Below, one piece after another: positions 1 through 11,683 of a stretch of DNA of 64,000 bases. The DNA comes from Nicotiana tabacum (taxonomy: Eukaryota; Streptophyta; Magnoliopsida; Solanales; Solanaceae), in assembly GCF_000715075.1 (NCBI RefSeq), contig NC_134084.1, forward strand, positions 3,598,501 through 3,662,500. Direction: 5' to 3'. Under the pieces are notes generated by a model. That model did not search any database. It was not told the origin of the DNA and saw nothing but the letters and a program-made list of their open reading frames with translations. Each line of letters opens with the position of its first letter. Position 1 is the first letter of the stretch. The translations under genes were made by a program, and so were the position numbers.

Positions 1-3000
1 GGGTCTGATTAAACTTAACAGTTAGGGAAGACTGATTTATTGCATATTTCAGATAAGAAGCCCGAGTCAGGCCTGCCTGACGGTTGTAACATATAAAAAA
101 ATCTAATTCAGTTTATAAACTATCCTATGGTTTGCCTAAGTGTTAGACAAAGATCTATAGGCATGATGTCTACTGATTTCAGAAAAAGATGGAGTATACT
201 GATTTTTAGAAAAAGGTTGTCAGTTATTCAGGAAAGATAAGTTTTGACAAAAGGGTCATGCGTCACTGCTACTGATTTTAGACTTATAAGCGAGTGAAGG
301 GGTTCAGATCCAATTAAAGCTCCTATAGGCATGATTTCTATGTGTTGTTGATTTTAAACACTTTACTGGCATAGCAAGGGTGCCAAAATCCTATAGGCAT
401 GGCATCTAAATGATGTACTTCGTTTAAGCCTATAAATATGATATCTAGATGCAGTTAATAAATTAAGCCATATAACAGGTTTGCCTAGTGACAAATGCAT
501 ATGCAGGATTCAGATTTCTAGTTAACTATGAGCATGGTATCTATATGAGAGATGCATAAATTTAACTATAGGTAGGATATCTGTATGAATGCAGAATTTT
601 AGAAACCTATAGGCAGAATATCTATATGGGTGCAGAATTCATTAAAGACATGGTATTTATATGAGAATGCAGAAATTCTTATAGACATAATATTTATATG
701 AGAATGTAGGATTCCTATAGACATACTATCTATATGAGAATTCAGAAATTCCTATAGACATGGTATCTATATGAGAATGCAGAAATTCATAAACTTTTAT
801 AGGCAGAATATCTATGTGATATGCAGAGATCAGAAATTCCCTATGAACAGGATATCTACCCCTTTTACATACATAATTACTCCCCCCGCCCTTTTTACTA
901 GCCATCCCCAATATCTTATTACAAAGTTATTACAACCCAGAAAAATAAAGTAAAGAAAAATACATCAGAAGTTTGAAAATTACAACCAAGGAGAGCCTGA
1001 TTCAGACTTCCTGTCTGAAATATGAAGTAAACCAACTCCAAAGATCATGTTTCAAAGCCTTTCTCCCACTTGGGTGTGTCAGAGTTCCCTGAGAGTTTCA
1101 TAAGAACTCCGGACAGTACTTACACCCAAATGTATTACCATGTTAAGCCAAAGTGCAATGTGGAAGGGCCAGCCCTCAGGTGTCCAAGTTCAGAGGGAAC
1201 TCAAGGGTCCCAAGGTAAGGCTTACAAGAAGGGGGCGGAACTTATGAACTAAGAGAGAGTGTAAGTGCAGAATTCTAAAAGGGGGAAAGGGAAAGGGAAA
1301 CAACACACATAAGGATATAGGGAATGGGGAGTTACAAGAGGTGAAAAGCAGGCTAGTGGGCATAACCCAACAATGGAAGATGTTGGCACTCCCATAAGCC
1401 TACTAGAACACATTGTTTAGAGGTTAGGATCCCCTCAGGGATCAAGTTCAAATCATAGAAAAAAACTTACATATTGCCATGTTTTAAACTCACTTAAAGC
1501 ACATAAAGGGGAATAGGGAATAGAGATTCATAGTAGAAACAAGCAAAAGGAAATAAACATGCTAGTTTAAGTATTTAACTCTGCAGAAGTAGTAAAGTAG
1601 ACATAGATGCAGAAAAGCTGTGAGTAAACATATTGTGCGGATGCTGGAATTTGAAGTTAGGACATACCAGTTTCAAAAAAACGAGTAGTGAAAAATACAG
1701 TAGTCTGGTAAAACCCTCAGTGCAGACAAGAAGAGAGAGTTCTATTATGCGAGTAAGAGTTCAGAAGAGATTCTGAATTATGAAGTGTGTAGTCGTCTCT
1801 CTGTGAAAAAGGGTCGTGCCTTTTATAGTGTAGAAAGCAGGCAAGAAGATAGTTTGAAAAACGGATTGGCAATCAATTATACAAGGCTTCCCTTAATTAA
1901 GGGATTCAAATTCAAATGGGTATAAACTAATTAAAGAAAGAAATTAATCAAACACTTTGTGCAAAATAGCAAATTAGGGGCAAATACATAAAAGTTATTT
2001 AAGGACAAGGTCTTTGAAATATACGGTTGTACCATTTAAGGAAAGAAAATCAATTAACAGCCAAAAAATTAGAGGTCAAAGATTTGTTATGAATGAACCA
2101 AGTCAGAAAGATAGAAAAGGCTTTAACTTAAGGAAAATCAGCAGACAATCAATTAGACCTGGTTAAAAGGAATTCTGAATCAATCACTAGTTTGAAAACC
2201 CTTTTAAAGAAAGATTCATCACATATAAAAGCATACAAACACGTTAAACATGAGAGAAACTTGTTATGCCATTGTAAAATCAGTAGAAACTCTAGTGTAG
2301 AAGAGTTTAGCAAAAGGTTCAACATTGTATGAAAACAACGATGTCTAAACTCAGTTCAGGGACTCGAAATCAATTTGAAAGAGTTAAGGGTTCTAAAAAT
2401 AAAACCCTAGTTCACACAATCAGACCTAGGCAGTATCCCCAAATTATAGGGTTTCCACCTTGAATCAAATACAAAGATGAGGAGGCCAGTAGTTGAAACA
2501 GACTTAAAGGTTTCTTTCAAAAACCCATGAGAAAAACATGCAAATATAGTAGCATAATGAGAGAACAACTGATAGTAGAAGAAACATGCTTAAGCATGTC
2601 TTTTAGAAGAAACTTTAAACAAGGTAAAATAGTAAGAACTTAAGAACATGGTAGAAGGATACAGTAGGCGAAGCATATCAGAACATAGTGGAAGAAAATA
2701 GCAAAACATAGTAGAAGAGCATACAAGCACATAGTATAGAAACACAGTAGAAGAATACATAAGAACGGGTATAAAAATATAGCAAAAGAGCATACGTGGT
2801 AGAAGAAAACATAAGAACACAGCAAAGACAAATACACATAAAAGAAAAGGAAAAGAAAATTCAGATAAACACTTTAAGCATTTTCAGAAAACCCTAAATC
2901 GAAAAGAGGCGATTTTGAAAGTAATATTTGAAAGAAAAGTTGGGGAAATCGTTTGAAAATTTAAGTAGACCATGGATACACAACAGATCTAAGAAATCGG

Positions 3001-4047
3001 AGAAAACCTCGAAGAGTTAGGGTTTCCGTAGAACCTTAGAATGAGAAAGGCTTTGAAAAGGTCACCGATCTGAGTCGGAGAAGATCAGAAACAAGCTCAG
3101 ATGACCATGGTACGCCGGAACAGAGCCAGAGAGGGCCGTGGAAACTTGAATCGGCAGAGGCCTGGGAGAAAACCCTCGAGGTTAGACCTCGAAACTTCAA
3201 GTAAGAAGTGTATAAGAGCAAAGGGAGGTGAGCATAGGGATCCCATGGCTTGAGAAGCCATGGATTACGGTGGTTTCAAGGTTGAAGACGGTGAGAGGCG
3301 GCTAGGGTTAGGGAATGTTCGAGAGAGTTTGAAAGAGTTTGAGAGTTCAGAGGAAGCTGGTTAGATGAAATGAATTAGGGTTAAGGGGTGTTGGTAGATT
3401 AAAAAATGAAAGGAAGGTTTGTGGTCGTTGATCATTTTGATCAACGGCCTGGATTTAATAGAGGGGAGGATGAGTTAACTAATTGGGTCAGGGGCGGGTA
3501 GTTTAAGAATTGGGCCGGTCAATTTGGGGCTTGAAATTGGGTTAATTGGGGAGGCTGATTTGGCTAAAATCGAAATAGTTAGGGCTAAATTTTAAATAGC
3601 CACTTTTTTCCTTTTTATTTTATAAAAAATAGTAAAGTGATTTCTGGAAACAAATTAAAGGTACTAAATTAACTAATAATGTACAAATATTAAATTAAAA
3701 ATACTGGAATCAATTTTGTAATTATAAACACAATTAAATCTTAAAATAGGCTAAAATTGCAATTATATGCAATTTAGCTTTAAAAATACTAAATGAATTT
3801 GTAAAAATTACCTTAGCTATATTTTGGTATAAATATGAGAATAAATAAGTTAATCACCAAAATGATAATTCGAGAAACAATTATTGGTTTTTGTACTGTT
3901 AAAATAGGGCAATAAATTGATTTAAAAAATCTTTTTAAAATTTAGGAAAAATACTAAAACACTTGGACATACTTATATATGCATATACATGCTATTTTGA
4001 AAGTATTTTTCATACAAAAATATACAGGGAAAAATTGGGTATCAACA
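1..4047 (-). repeat. 3' LTR of the Ogre-like element (truncated by window start)
   Basis: Direct repeat of 16710-20741 with scattered substitutions and small indels. It ends on the plus strand in TATCAACA at 4047, the inverted complement of the TGTTGATA start usual for this clade. The interval around 530-850 holds degenerate tandem copies, roughly 40 bp each, of a unit containing CCTATAGACATGGTATCTAT. I find no credible host gene here; short ORFs on either strand are unconserved between the two LTRs. Confidence 0.92.
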
Positions 4048-4064
4048 GCTGTCCCTCTTTACCC
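4048..4064 (-). other. Polypurine tract of the Ogre-like element
   Basis: Read on the minus strand, GGGTAAAGAGGGACAGC lies directly before the TGTTGATA start of the 3' LTR. A purine-rich stretch in this position primes plus-strand DNA synthesis in LTR retrotransposons. The identity rests on position and composition. Confidence 0.75.
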
Positions 4065-4689
4065 AGGAAGGATGAAAGAGTTATCGGGTAAAGATATGAT
4101 GGTCAATTTTGACCGAACAGAATGGTTTGAAGAATTTGACCGAGCTTGGCTCCTGAGCTGCCTACATACCCTTGGTCTTACATGAATCAGACCATATGTA
4201 GTTCAAGATCCGTCAGCGGAATATGTCGATGGAGGTTTTCCAAGACGGACGTGCTATTTAGGTTGGGATGGACGGTTAAAATCTGACAGGGTTGTGAGAA
4301 CTGGAGCCGGACTGCTCCAGCTTAGACGGCCGTTGCTTGTCGGTTTACCTGCAAATAAGCAATACTAGTGTATATTGTGCAAAAAATTTAAACATGATGC
4401 AAGTTCCCATTAGACCATGAATGTTGTCTTTGGACGGTTAGGACGATGTCCTCAGACCATGACGTCCTGGGCCATGAAGCGTATAATAAGGATTCTCAAC
4501 CCATGAAATGATGCTATCGGGCTATGAGAATGATGCCTCCAAAATATGATGCCTTTGAATAATGATATGCAAAAGATAAAAGGGGTCCTCAGGCCATGGC
4601 ATGGCGTTCTCGGGTTATGAAGATGGTGCCTCTGAACAATGATGCCTTTGGACAGATTGGCGATCTTTCAGCCCATGAGATGTAGAAGG

Positions 4690-5337
4690 TGGCGATTTTT
4701 CAGCCGATGCAAGATGTAAGTGAAGTGGCGATCTTTCAGCCGATGCAAGGTATAAATGAAGTGGCGATCTTTCAACCGATGCAAGATGTAAATGAAGTGG
4801 CGATCTTTCAGCCGATACAAGGTGTAAATGAAGCGGCGATCTTTCAGCCGATGCAAGGTATAAATGATGTGGCGATCTTTCAGCCGATGCAAGATGTAAG
4901 TAAAGCGGCGATCTTTCAGCTGATGCAAGGTGTAAATTAAGTAGCGATCTTTCAGCAGATGCAAGCTACAAATAAAGTGGTGATCTTTCAGCCGATGCAA
5001 GATGTAAGTAAAACGATGATCTTTTAGCCGATGCAAGATGTAAGTAAAGCGGCGATCATTCAGCCGATGCAAGATGTATATAAAGCGGCGATCTTTCAGC
5101 CGATGCAAGGTGTAAATGAAGTGGCGATCTTTCAGCCGATGCAAGATGTAAGTAAAGCGGCGATCTTTCAGCCGATGCAAGCTGTAAATGAAGTGGCGAT
5201 CTTTCAGCCGATGCAAAATGTAAGTAAAGCGGCGATCTTTCAGCCGATGCAAGGTGTAAATAAAGTGGTGATCTTTCTGCCGATGCAAGATGTAAATGAA
5301 GTGTCGATCTTTCAGCCGATGCAAGATGGAGGTAGAG
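4690..5337. repeat. 36-bp minisatellite, about 18 copies, inside the Ogre-like element
   Basis: A unit containing GGCGATCTTTCAGCCGATGC recurs every 36 bp, about 18 times by eye, with point changes and no spacers. It sits between the integrase end and the 3' LTR. Tandem repeats in this untranslated zone are known from Tat-clade elements. The period is divisible by three, so several frames on both strands stay open and produce long artefactual ORFs, including one of 255 codons on the minus strand. I do not consider any of these coding. The stretch 4065-4689 upstream has looser related motifs (repeated TGATGCC and CCATGA words) and no gene. Confidence 0.9.
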
Positions 5338-5500
5338 TTTAACCTCGAAAGGCAGAATGGTAGCCTTATGCAATGCAGAGAATGCAGATAGAGACAGAGC
5401 TTAGTCTCGGAAGGCAGAATGGTAGCCTTATGCAATGCAGAACATGCAGATGGAGGTAGATCTTAACCTAGGAAGGCAGAATGGTAGCCTTATGCAGGAA
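5338..5500. repeat. 62-bp tandem repeat, three copies
   Basis: GGCAGAATGGTAGCCTTATG begins at 5351, 5413 and 5475, an exact 62-bp spacing, and the bases between share most positions. The third copy is truncated. It adjoins the 36-bp minisatellite and belongs to the same untranslated zone. Confidence 0.85.
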
Positions 5501-6204
5501 GTAAAAATGGCAAATGGCAATAGAGTTTTCTTAGCTGATAGCGGATTGCGGTATCAGGATTGCTGGGGATATTGTGCCTGATGGGGGACACTACTGTGCA
5601 GATAGCGATTGTGAGCAAGTGCAACGGTTCGGAGAGTTGTATTCCTGAACTTTGTGAGGGAGAATATAGTATATTTGATGATTTTGCAACTCAAGTGCCT
5701 GCATCCAAAGAAAAATCATGAGTTTATAAAGGGGTAAAAGTTAGTTCGTATCCCCGCTGGCTTTGCTCGACCTGCTCGGCTTTGATCTGGTGATACTGTA
5801 TGTATCATTGGGGTAGCGTTGCTAAACAAGGCAATTTTAGTAATAAACATGCATGATTTAGTAAAATCATAACGTAAGTAAGAATAGTTTTCTTTGGATG
5901 AACCGACGACTGCGATGTGGTTCAAGACATTGCAACTTCGCTTGCTCTGGAATTTTGAGGGTCATCCGCAAAATTCTGCCCCAATTTACTGGGCTGCTGC
6001 TCCTGATGGCTGTTAATGATAAATGGCTGGAATCGGCTTCGAAATTTTGAGGGTCCTTCTCAAAATTCTGCCCCCAGTTTCCAATAGCGGGGGAAATAGA
6101 AATTTTATTGAATGGTGACCGAACCCATAGGGCTGCCTACGTATCCCCTCTTAAATGGGAATCAGGCCAGGCGTAGTTCAAATTACATAAGGAAAGCATA
6201 AAGA
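5501..6204. other. Untranslated spacer of the Ogre-like element with two hairpins
   Basis: No gene is apparent between the 62-bp repeats and the integrase end. Two related inverted repeats are present: GAATTTTG at 5950-5957 with CAAAATTC at 5969-5976, and AATTTTGAG at 6043-6051 with CTCAAAATT at 6059-6067. The surrounding bases (GAGGGTC, TCTGCCCC) are also shared, so one is probably a duplicate of the other. Confidence 0.55.
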
Positions 6205-7116
6205 TTACACGTAATATCGCTTGACTGCGTTTGAATTGATCAGCTTTGGCCAAACTTCTCCGTCCATTTCTGTGAGTATAAGGGCTCCTCCTATTAGAAC
6301 TCGGTGAACCATGTACGGACCCTGCCGGTTGGGAGAGAATTTCCCCTTGGCTTCCTCTTGATGCGGAAATATTTTCTTTAACACTAGCTGCCTCGGTGTG
6401 AACTGTCTTGGCTTGACTCTTTTGTTGAAGGCTCTGGACATTCTGTTCTGATATAGTTGACCATGGAAAACTGCATTCATTCTCTTTCTATCTATAAGAG
6501 CTAGTTGCTCGTAACGACTCTTCACCCATTCTGCGTCGTCTAGCTCTGCTTCCTGTATGATTTTTAATGAGGGAATTTCCACCTCGGCGGGAATGATGTC
6601 TTCTGTACCATAAACCAGCATATAGGGGGTTGCCCCGATTGATGTGCGGACTGTGGTGCGATACCTCAATAGAGCAAACGATAGCTTCTCGTGCCACTGC
6701 TTATGCTTCTCTATCATTTTCCTTAGTATCTTCTTGATATTCTTGTTGGCAGCCTCTACGCCTCCGTTCATTTGAGGTCTGTAAGCTGTAGAATTCTTGT
6801 GTTTGATCTTGAAGGTTTCACACATGGCTTTCATCAGGTCACTGTTGAGGTTGGAACCATTATCAGTGACAATTGACTCCAGGATCCCGAACCGACACAC
6901 GATAAGGCCGCGGACGAAATCTGCCACAACTTTCTTAGTCATTGCTCTGTAAGATGCTGTTTCAACCCATTTGGTGAAATAATCAATTGCTACTATGATA
7001 AACCTGTGCCCGTTTGATGCGGCAGGTTCGATTGGTCCGATAACATCCATTCCCCAGGCAGCAAACGGCCACAACGAGCTTGTTACATTAAGCTCATTTG
7101 GAGGCACCTTTATCAT
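6205..7116 (-). pseudogene. Integrase core and C-terminal domain of the Ogre-like pol
   Basis: This 303-codon segment encodes a retroviral-type integrase catalytic core, which in an active element joins the cDNA to chromosomal DNA. The three acidic positions are visible: D in GMDVIGP (near residue 24), D in TDNGSN (near 100) and E in NGGVEAANKN (near 136). After the core come Ty3/gypsy features, including VYGTEDIIPAEVEIPS and a basic C-terminal part ending NAVKRYYV. It is separated from the zinc-binding half upstream by in-frame stops around 7117-7155, so it is a fragment of a longer polyprotein. The start shown is the first ATG of the open stretch and not a real initiation site. Confidence 0.88.
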
Positions 7117-7155
7117 GTCTGCATGTATCTTGCAACGGTGGCACTTTCAAACATA

Positions 7156-7662
7156 CTAGATGCAGTCTGTTTCCATAGTCATCCAAAAGTAACCAGCTCG
7201 GAGTATTTTCTTTGCTAAAACAAAGCCATTCATATGTGGACAGCAGGTCCCTGTATGAATTTCCTCTAATAGCCTATATGCTTCCTTTGCATCGACACAC
7301 CTTAGTAATCCCAAATCAGGAGTCCTCCTGTACAGGATTCCTCCGCTGTGAAAGAAATTTTTGGATAACCTCCAAAGTGTGTGCTTCTGAGTAGCGTTTG
7401 CGAGTTCTGGGTATTCTACTTTTTCCAAGTATTCCTTGATATCATGAAACAAAGGCTTTTCGTCTGCTTCTTCTTCGACATGAGCACAGTAAGCGGGCTG
7501 ATCATGGATCTTTACCGAAATGGGATCAATGAAATTCTTGTCTAGATGTTGTATCATGGATGATAGGGTAGCCAGTGCATCGGCGAATTCATTCTGGACC
7601 CTAGGAACATGCTGGAATTCTGTATTTGTGAACCTCTTTCTCAACTCCTGTACATGATGCAA
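7156..7662 (-). pseudogene. RNase H end and integrase zinc-binding region of the Ogre-like pol
   Basis: A 168-codon open stretch. Its N-terminal part (HVPRVQNEFADALATLSSMI) is the end of an RNase H domain, with the last acidic residue in FADALATL. The C-terminal part has the spacing of an H-H integrase zinc-binding region (EEIHTGTCCPHMNG, then ILRAGYFWMTM). The paired cysteines fall just beyond the stop, in the 7117-7155 gap, so the HHCC module is split by nonsense changes. It lies directly between the RNase H and integrase-core fragments, as expected for RT-RH-IN order. Confidence 0.8.
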
Positions 7663-7701
7663 ATAAGGGAGTATCTTGGAGTTCGTTGTCGCCCATTCTT
7701 C

Positions 7702-8592
7702 TTAGACCTGATGTATAAGCAAGTCTAAATCCCCAATTACTAGCAACTCTTGGATGTTCATGTCAATGGCCATCTTGAGCCTTAAGATGCATGCTTCGTA
7801 CTCGTCTATGTTGTTGGTGCATGGGAATCTGAGTTTGGCGGATACCGGATAATGCTGACCGGTTTCTGATATTAGGACTGCTTCTATGCCAACTCCTTTG
7901 AAATTTGCTGCTCCATCGAAAAATATTCTCCAACCGTCATAGGATTCTGCAATGTCTTCTCCTATGAATGATACCTCTTCATCGGGAAAATATGTTTTCA
8001 GGGGTTCGTATTCTCTGTCCGTGGGATTTTCCGCAAGGTGATCTGCTAGTGCTTGTCCTTTGATCGCTTTCTGATTCACGTAGACAATGTCAAATTCACA
8101 CAACAAGATTTTCCATTTGGCCAGCTTGCCAGGGGGCATGGGCTTCTGAAAGATGTACTTCAAGGGATCCATCCTTGATATGAGATATGTAGTATAGACA
8201 CAGAAGTAGTGCCTCAACTTCTGAGCTACCCAAGTCAAAGCACAGCAGGTTCACTCTAATAGAGAATACCGAGCCTCGTATGGGGTAAACTTCTTACTGA
8301 GGTAATAGATGACCTGCTCCTTCCTCCCTGTTTCATCATGCTGCCCTAGAACACAACCAAACACTCCATCAAATACTGTAAGGTAGAGTAATAAAGGTCT
8401 ACCTGGCTCAGGCGGAACTAAGACTGGTGGTGTTGATAGGTATTCATTGATTCTGTCGAAAGCTTTTTGGCAATTATCAGTCCATTTGGTAGCGGCGTCC
8501 TTCTTCAACATTTTAAAGATCGGCTCACAGATGTCCATAGATTGTGCTATGAATCGGCTGATGTAGTTAAGTCTTCCCAAGAAACTCATCAC
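7702..8592 (-). pseudogene. RT connection and RNase H domains of the Ogre-like pol, broken
   Basis: Two adjoining open stretches, 8251-8592 and 7702-8238, are separated by a stop. The first holds the end of the RT thumb and connection (SFLGRLNYISRFIAQS, PVLVPPEPGRPLLLYL). The second holds RNase H, which degrades the RNA of the RNA-DNA hybrid: the first Asp is in IFFDGAANFKG, the acidic cluster is NNIDEYEACI, and GDLDLLIHQV holds the next Asp. The second motif reads NNIDEYE where NNEAEYE is usual, a possible inactivating change. A frame change separates this piece from RT at about 8595-8632. Confidence 0.85.
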
Positions 8593-8631
8593 TCCTTCTT
8601 GTTCTTTGGCGGTGGCAGTTCTTGAATAGTT

Positions 8632-9637
8632 TTAACCTTTTGATGGATCTAGTTCTATTCCTCGACGACTCACAATGAACCCAAGTAGCTTTCCAGCAGG
8701 AACCCCGAATGCACATTTTGTGGGATTCAATTTCAGGTTGTACCTTCGTAGTATATTGAAGAATTTCCTCAAATCTTTCATGTGGTCAGCGGCTTTCTTG
8801 GACTTTATGATGACATCATCTACATACACCTCAATTTCCTTGTGTATAATGTCGTGGAATATGGTAGTCATGGCCCTCATGTAGGTGGCCCCTGCATTCT
8901 TTAACCCGAATGACATCATTTTGTAGCAGTACATTCCCCACGGCGTAATGAAGGCCGTTTTCTCAGTGTCTTCTTCATCCATCCAGATTTGATGATACCC
9001 AGCGAAACAATCTACAAATGATTGCAACTCATGCTTGGCGCAATTGTCAATCAGGATGTGTATGTTTGGCAAGGGGAAGTCATCTTTCATACTGGCACGG
9101 TTGAGATCCCGGTAGTCGACATAGACTCTGACCTTCCCATCCTTCTTCGGTACTGGCACGATGTTGGCTACCCATGTTGGGTATTCTACTACCTTGAGGA
9201 CCTTAGCTTTGACCTGCTTAGTGACTTCTTCCTTGATTTTCAGACTCATGTCAAGTTTAAACTTTCTGAGCTTCTGTTTCACCGGTGGACATGTCGAATC
9301 AGTTGGTAGTTTGTGCGCTACAATAGATATACTTAAACCAGACATGTCATCATATGACCAGGCGAATATGTCCTCATATTCCTTCAAAAATTTTGTGTAT
9401 TCTTCCTTTTCAGACGGTGACAAATAAACGTTGATTCGAGTTTCTTTGATATTTTTTGCATCTCCCAAGTTAACAATCTCGGTCTCATCCAGGTTGGACT
9501 TGGGTCTGTTCTCAAAATTTTCGACCTCTTTAACAATCCCTTCCGGTATATCATCTTCGTCTGAATCTATGTCCGTTTGTTGCATTGTCTCGTTGCATGT
9601 CACAGTCATTGGTTCATCAAAATAGGTAATAGTAATG
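8632..9637 (-). pseudogene. Reverse transcriptase domain of the Ogre-like pol
   Basis: A Ty3/gypsy reverse transcriptase, which copies element RNA into DNA in cytoplasmic particles. Visible motifs in order are EYEDIFAWSYDDMSG, EYPTWVANIVPVPKKDGK, VDYRDLNRAS, FPLPNIHILID, GYHQIWM, FGLKNAGATY and the catalytic box EVYVDDVIIKS, then CAFGVPAGKLLGFIVS. The open frame continues upstream to 9714, but I start the domain at 9637. There a pyrimidine-rich run followed by TTTATACAG on the minus strand looks like a splice acceptor. Ogre elements are known to carry an intron between protease and RT. The donor could not be settled in a consistent phase. The frame is lost at 8632, before RNase H. Confidence 0.85.
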
Positions 9638-9738
9638 CTGTATAAATAAAGTAATGAAAGAAAATAATAAGAGTAAGATTTGTAAGGAAACCGAAATGCT
9701 TTGATAAATTTCATAACAATTTTGAATATTGGAAGATC

Positions 9739-10659
9739 TTATTGCGAAAATTCAAAAAATGCGAAAGGAAAATCAACTAGTAAAAATAAAAGATAGTGCA
9801 TGATGCTTTGTTCAGCCTTGCTACCCCGGGCTTTCCGGGCTCTGGTGGTTCTGATGGTCCAATTGTTGAGGCATGCTCCTCGGCTTACGGCCTGTATGGA
9901 AGGGCCTTCCTCCCCCTCCTCCTCGAAAATGACACAGCAATCCATGTCATCATCTTCTAGGAACAAATTCCTCACTGCTGCCAGTGCTTCCTCTTCTTTC
10001 GACCCATAGACAACATCGACTGGTCGGAAAGTCTGTTCCAGATGTGGTATTGGCTGCTCCAGCGGGTAGTATGGACTGCGCCATGGTGGCGACCAGTTGT
10101 TGAATTCCTTCCAAGTATACTCGTATCCCAGACCGAAGGTGGTGCCATATTTCTTCAGTTTGATAGGTTTGGCGATTCCTTGGAGGTTCTTGCCAAGTCC
10201 CTTGCCAGGCTCATATCCTCTCCAGTTCAATATGCTTTCAATTTTGTTATTCCACCATTTGTCTTTGTCAACGGCCTTGACTCGCTCGATGTGGTGATAG
10301 GTTTCCTCGCCTATCTTTCTCCTTTCTCCGATTGCTGGAATGGTTTGGCGACTGTATATGGGATTGCTACCGTCGCTGTGAATGATCACCTCTTGGTGGT
10401 TCCATTCAAATTTCACCGTATGATGCAGTGTTGACACTACAGCCCCAGCGGCATGAATTCGCGGTCGTCCCAACAACAGATTGTAAGATGTCGGCACGTC
10501 TATCACTTGAAAATAAACGTCGAACCAAGTAGGCCCCATTTGCAAACACGGGATGATTTCCCCAATCGTGGATCTTTGGGAACCGTCGAAAGCTTTGACG
10601 TTGATGGCCCCATCCTTGATATCATGCAGCCCCTTTCCCAATGTCCTGTGTGTTACCAA
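9739..10659 (-). pseudogene. Protease C-terminal part plus G-patch domain of the Ogre-like element
   Basis: The N-terminal third has the retropepsin continuation (QVIDVPTSYNLLLGRPRIH), the part that follows the catalytic Asp. Around residues 140-175 there is a G-patch motif (ILNWRGYEPGKGLGKNLQGI), a glycine-rich nucleic-acid-binding module placed between protease and RT in some retroelements. The stretch is linked by a frame change to the segment upstream, which holds the catalytic Asp. A possible intron donor, GGGGTAGCAAG, lies near 9820 on the minus strand, close to the natural end of the domain; downstream codons to 9739 look non-conserved. Confidence 0.75.
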
Positions 10660-11624
10660 CAGACAAATATGAGGCTGGACCCTCCATCAATCAGGACCCT
10701 AGTGATAAAATAATTTTCGCATTGCACGGTGATGTGCAATGCTTTGTTATGACTCAACCTTTCTGGTGGCAGCTCATCTTCATAAAAAGTGATCTTGTGG
10801 CTTTCCAATACCTGCCCTACCATGTTTGCCATTTCTCCTCTGGTGATGTTGCTTGGTACATATGTCTCACTCAACACCTTCAACAAGGCATTCTTATGTG
10901 CATCGGAATCCGGTGTTTTGTTCAGTTGAATAATGACTGAGTATTCCTTGGCTTGTATCTTTCTCCAGAGATCATCGGGCCTAGTTTCAGTGATGGTCGG
11001 TCGACCAGATGCCTGCTTACTTGACTCAGCTAAATGCTCCGGAGTATAAACCCTGCCGGTTCTTGTCATACCCTGTGCCGCAACTGTTTCCCCAAATTTA
11101 GCTTTTCCTTTCCTTATCACCTCGGCTGTGTAATCCCAAGGTATGACATTTGTATAAAATGGTGTTATGGCCGACATTGCTACTGGGATGGGCACCTTTA
11201 CTCCATATGGAGTATGTGTTTTGGAGGGTAAAACCGCAACTTCAAATGGTGCGGGTGTGTTTGCTGGAGACCTAAACTCGACCTCAATTGGTGTTGGCAT
11301 CTTTGTGGGGAGTGGAGCTTCAAACTCAAGTGGTACAGACATGTTTACCTCGGCATCCCCAGAAGGCTGAGTCTGGACTACAATCGGATTGAGGGTGTCT
11401 ATTGGCTTCTTTGGTTCGTTACCTTCTGTGATTAAACCGATCGATCCTTTGGGATCCCAATCATCCTTTACTTCAATCATGTGAACACCTCCACCCTTAT
11501 GGTCCGGCAGGGGGTTGTTGCAAACATTCGGAGTAGGCTCTTTTGCTATAATGATCTTGTTATCGATCAGAGTCTGGATCTTATCTTTTAGAGAGTGGCA
11601 TTCATCAATGGTATGTCCCTTCAT
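10653..11624 (-). pseudogene. Gag C-terminal to protease region of the Ogre-like element
   Basis: A 323-codon open stretch. It begins with HTIDECHSLKDKIQTLID, a Cys/His region usual after gag in this clade, continues through a proline-rich linker (residues about 80-150) and ends at the protease active site VLIDGGSSL, where Asp is the catalytic residue. Right after this motif the frame shifts and the stretch stops, so the protease is split between this piece and 9739-10659. Neighbour order fits gag-pro. Confidence 0.75.
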
Positions 11625-11683
11625 GTCGGAATGGTATGCATAGGATTTATTTAGATTGACCCACTGAGAAGGGTTTTTAGGGG

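Noticed and set aside
4690..5337. Regular repeats as a CRISPR-like array
   Set aside because: The units are directly tandem with no unique spacers, the DNA is plant nuclear, and there are no cas genes.
4668..5435. 255-codon minus-strand ORF with a 12-residue repeat, and plus-strand counterparts
   Set aside because: It is produced by the 36-bp minisatellite, whose period keeps several frames open. Both strands and several frames show it equally, and it lies in the untranslated zone of the Ogre-like element.
8675..10713. Plus-strand ORFs opposite the Ogre-like pol (up to 130 codons)
   Set aside because: They are shadows of the minus-strand RT, protease and G-patch coding sequence, with no family features of their own.
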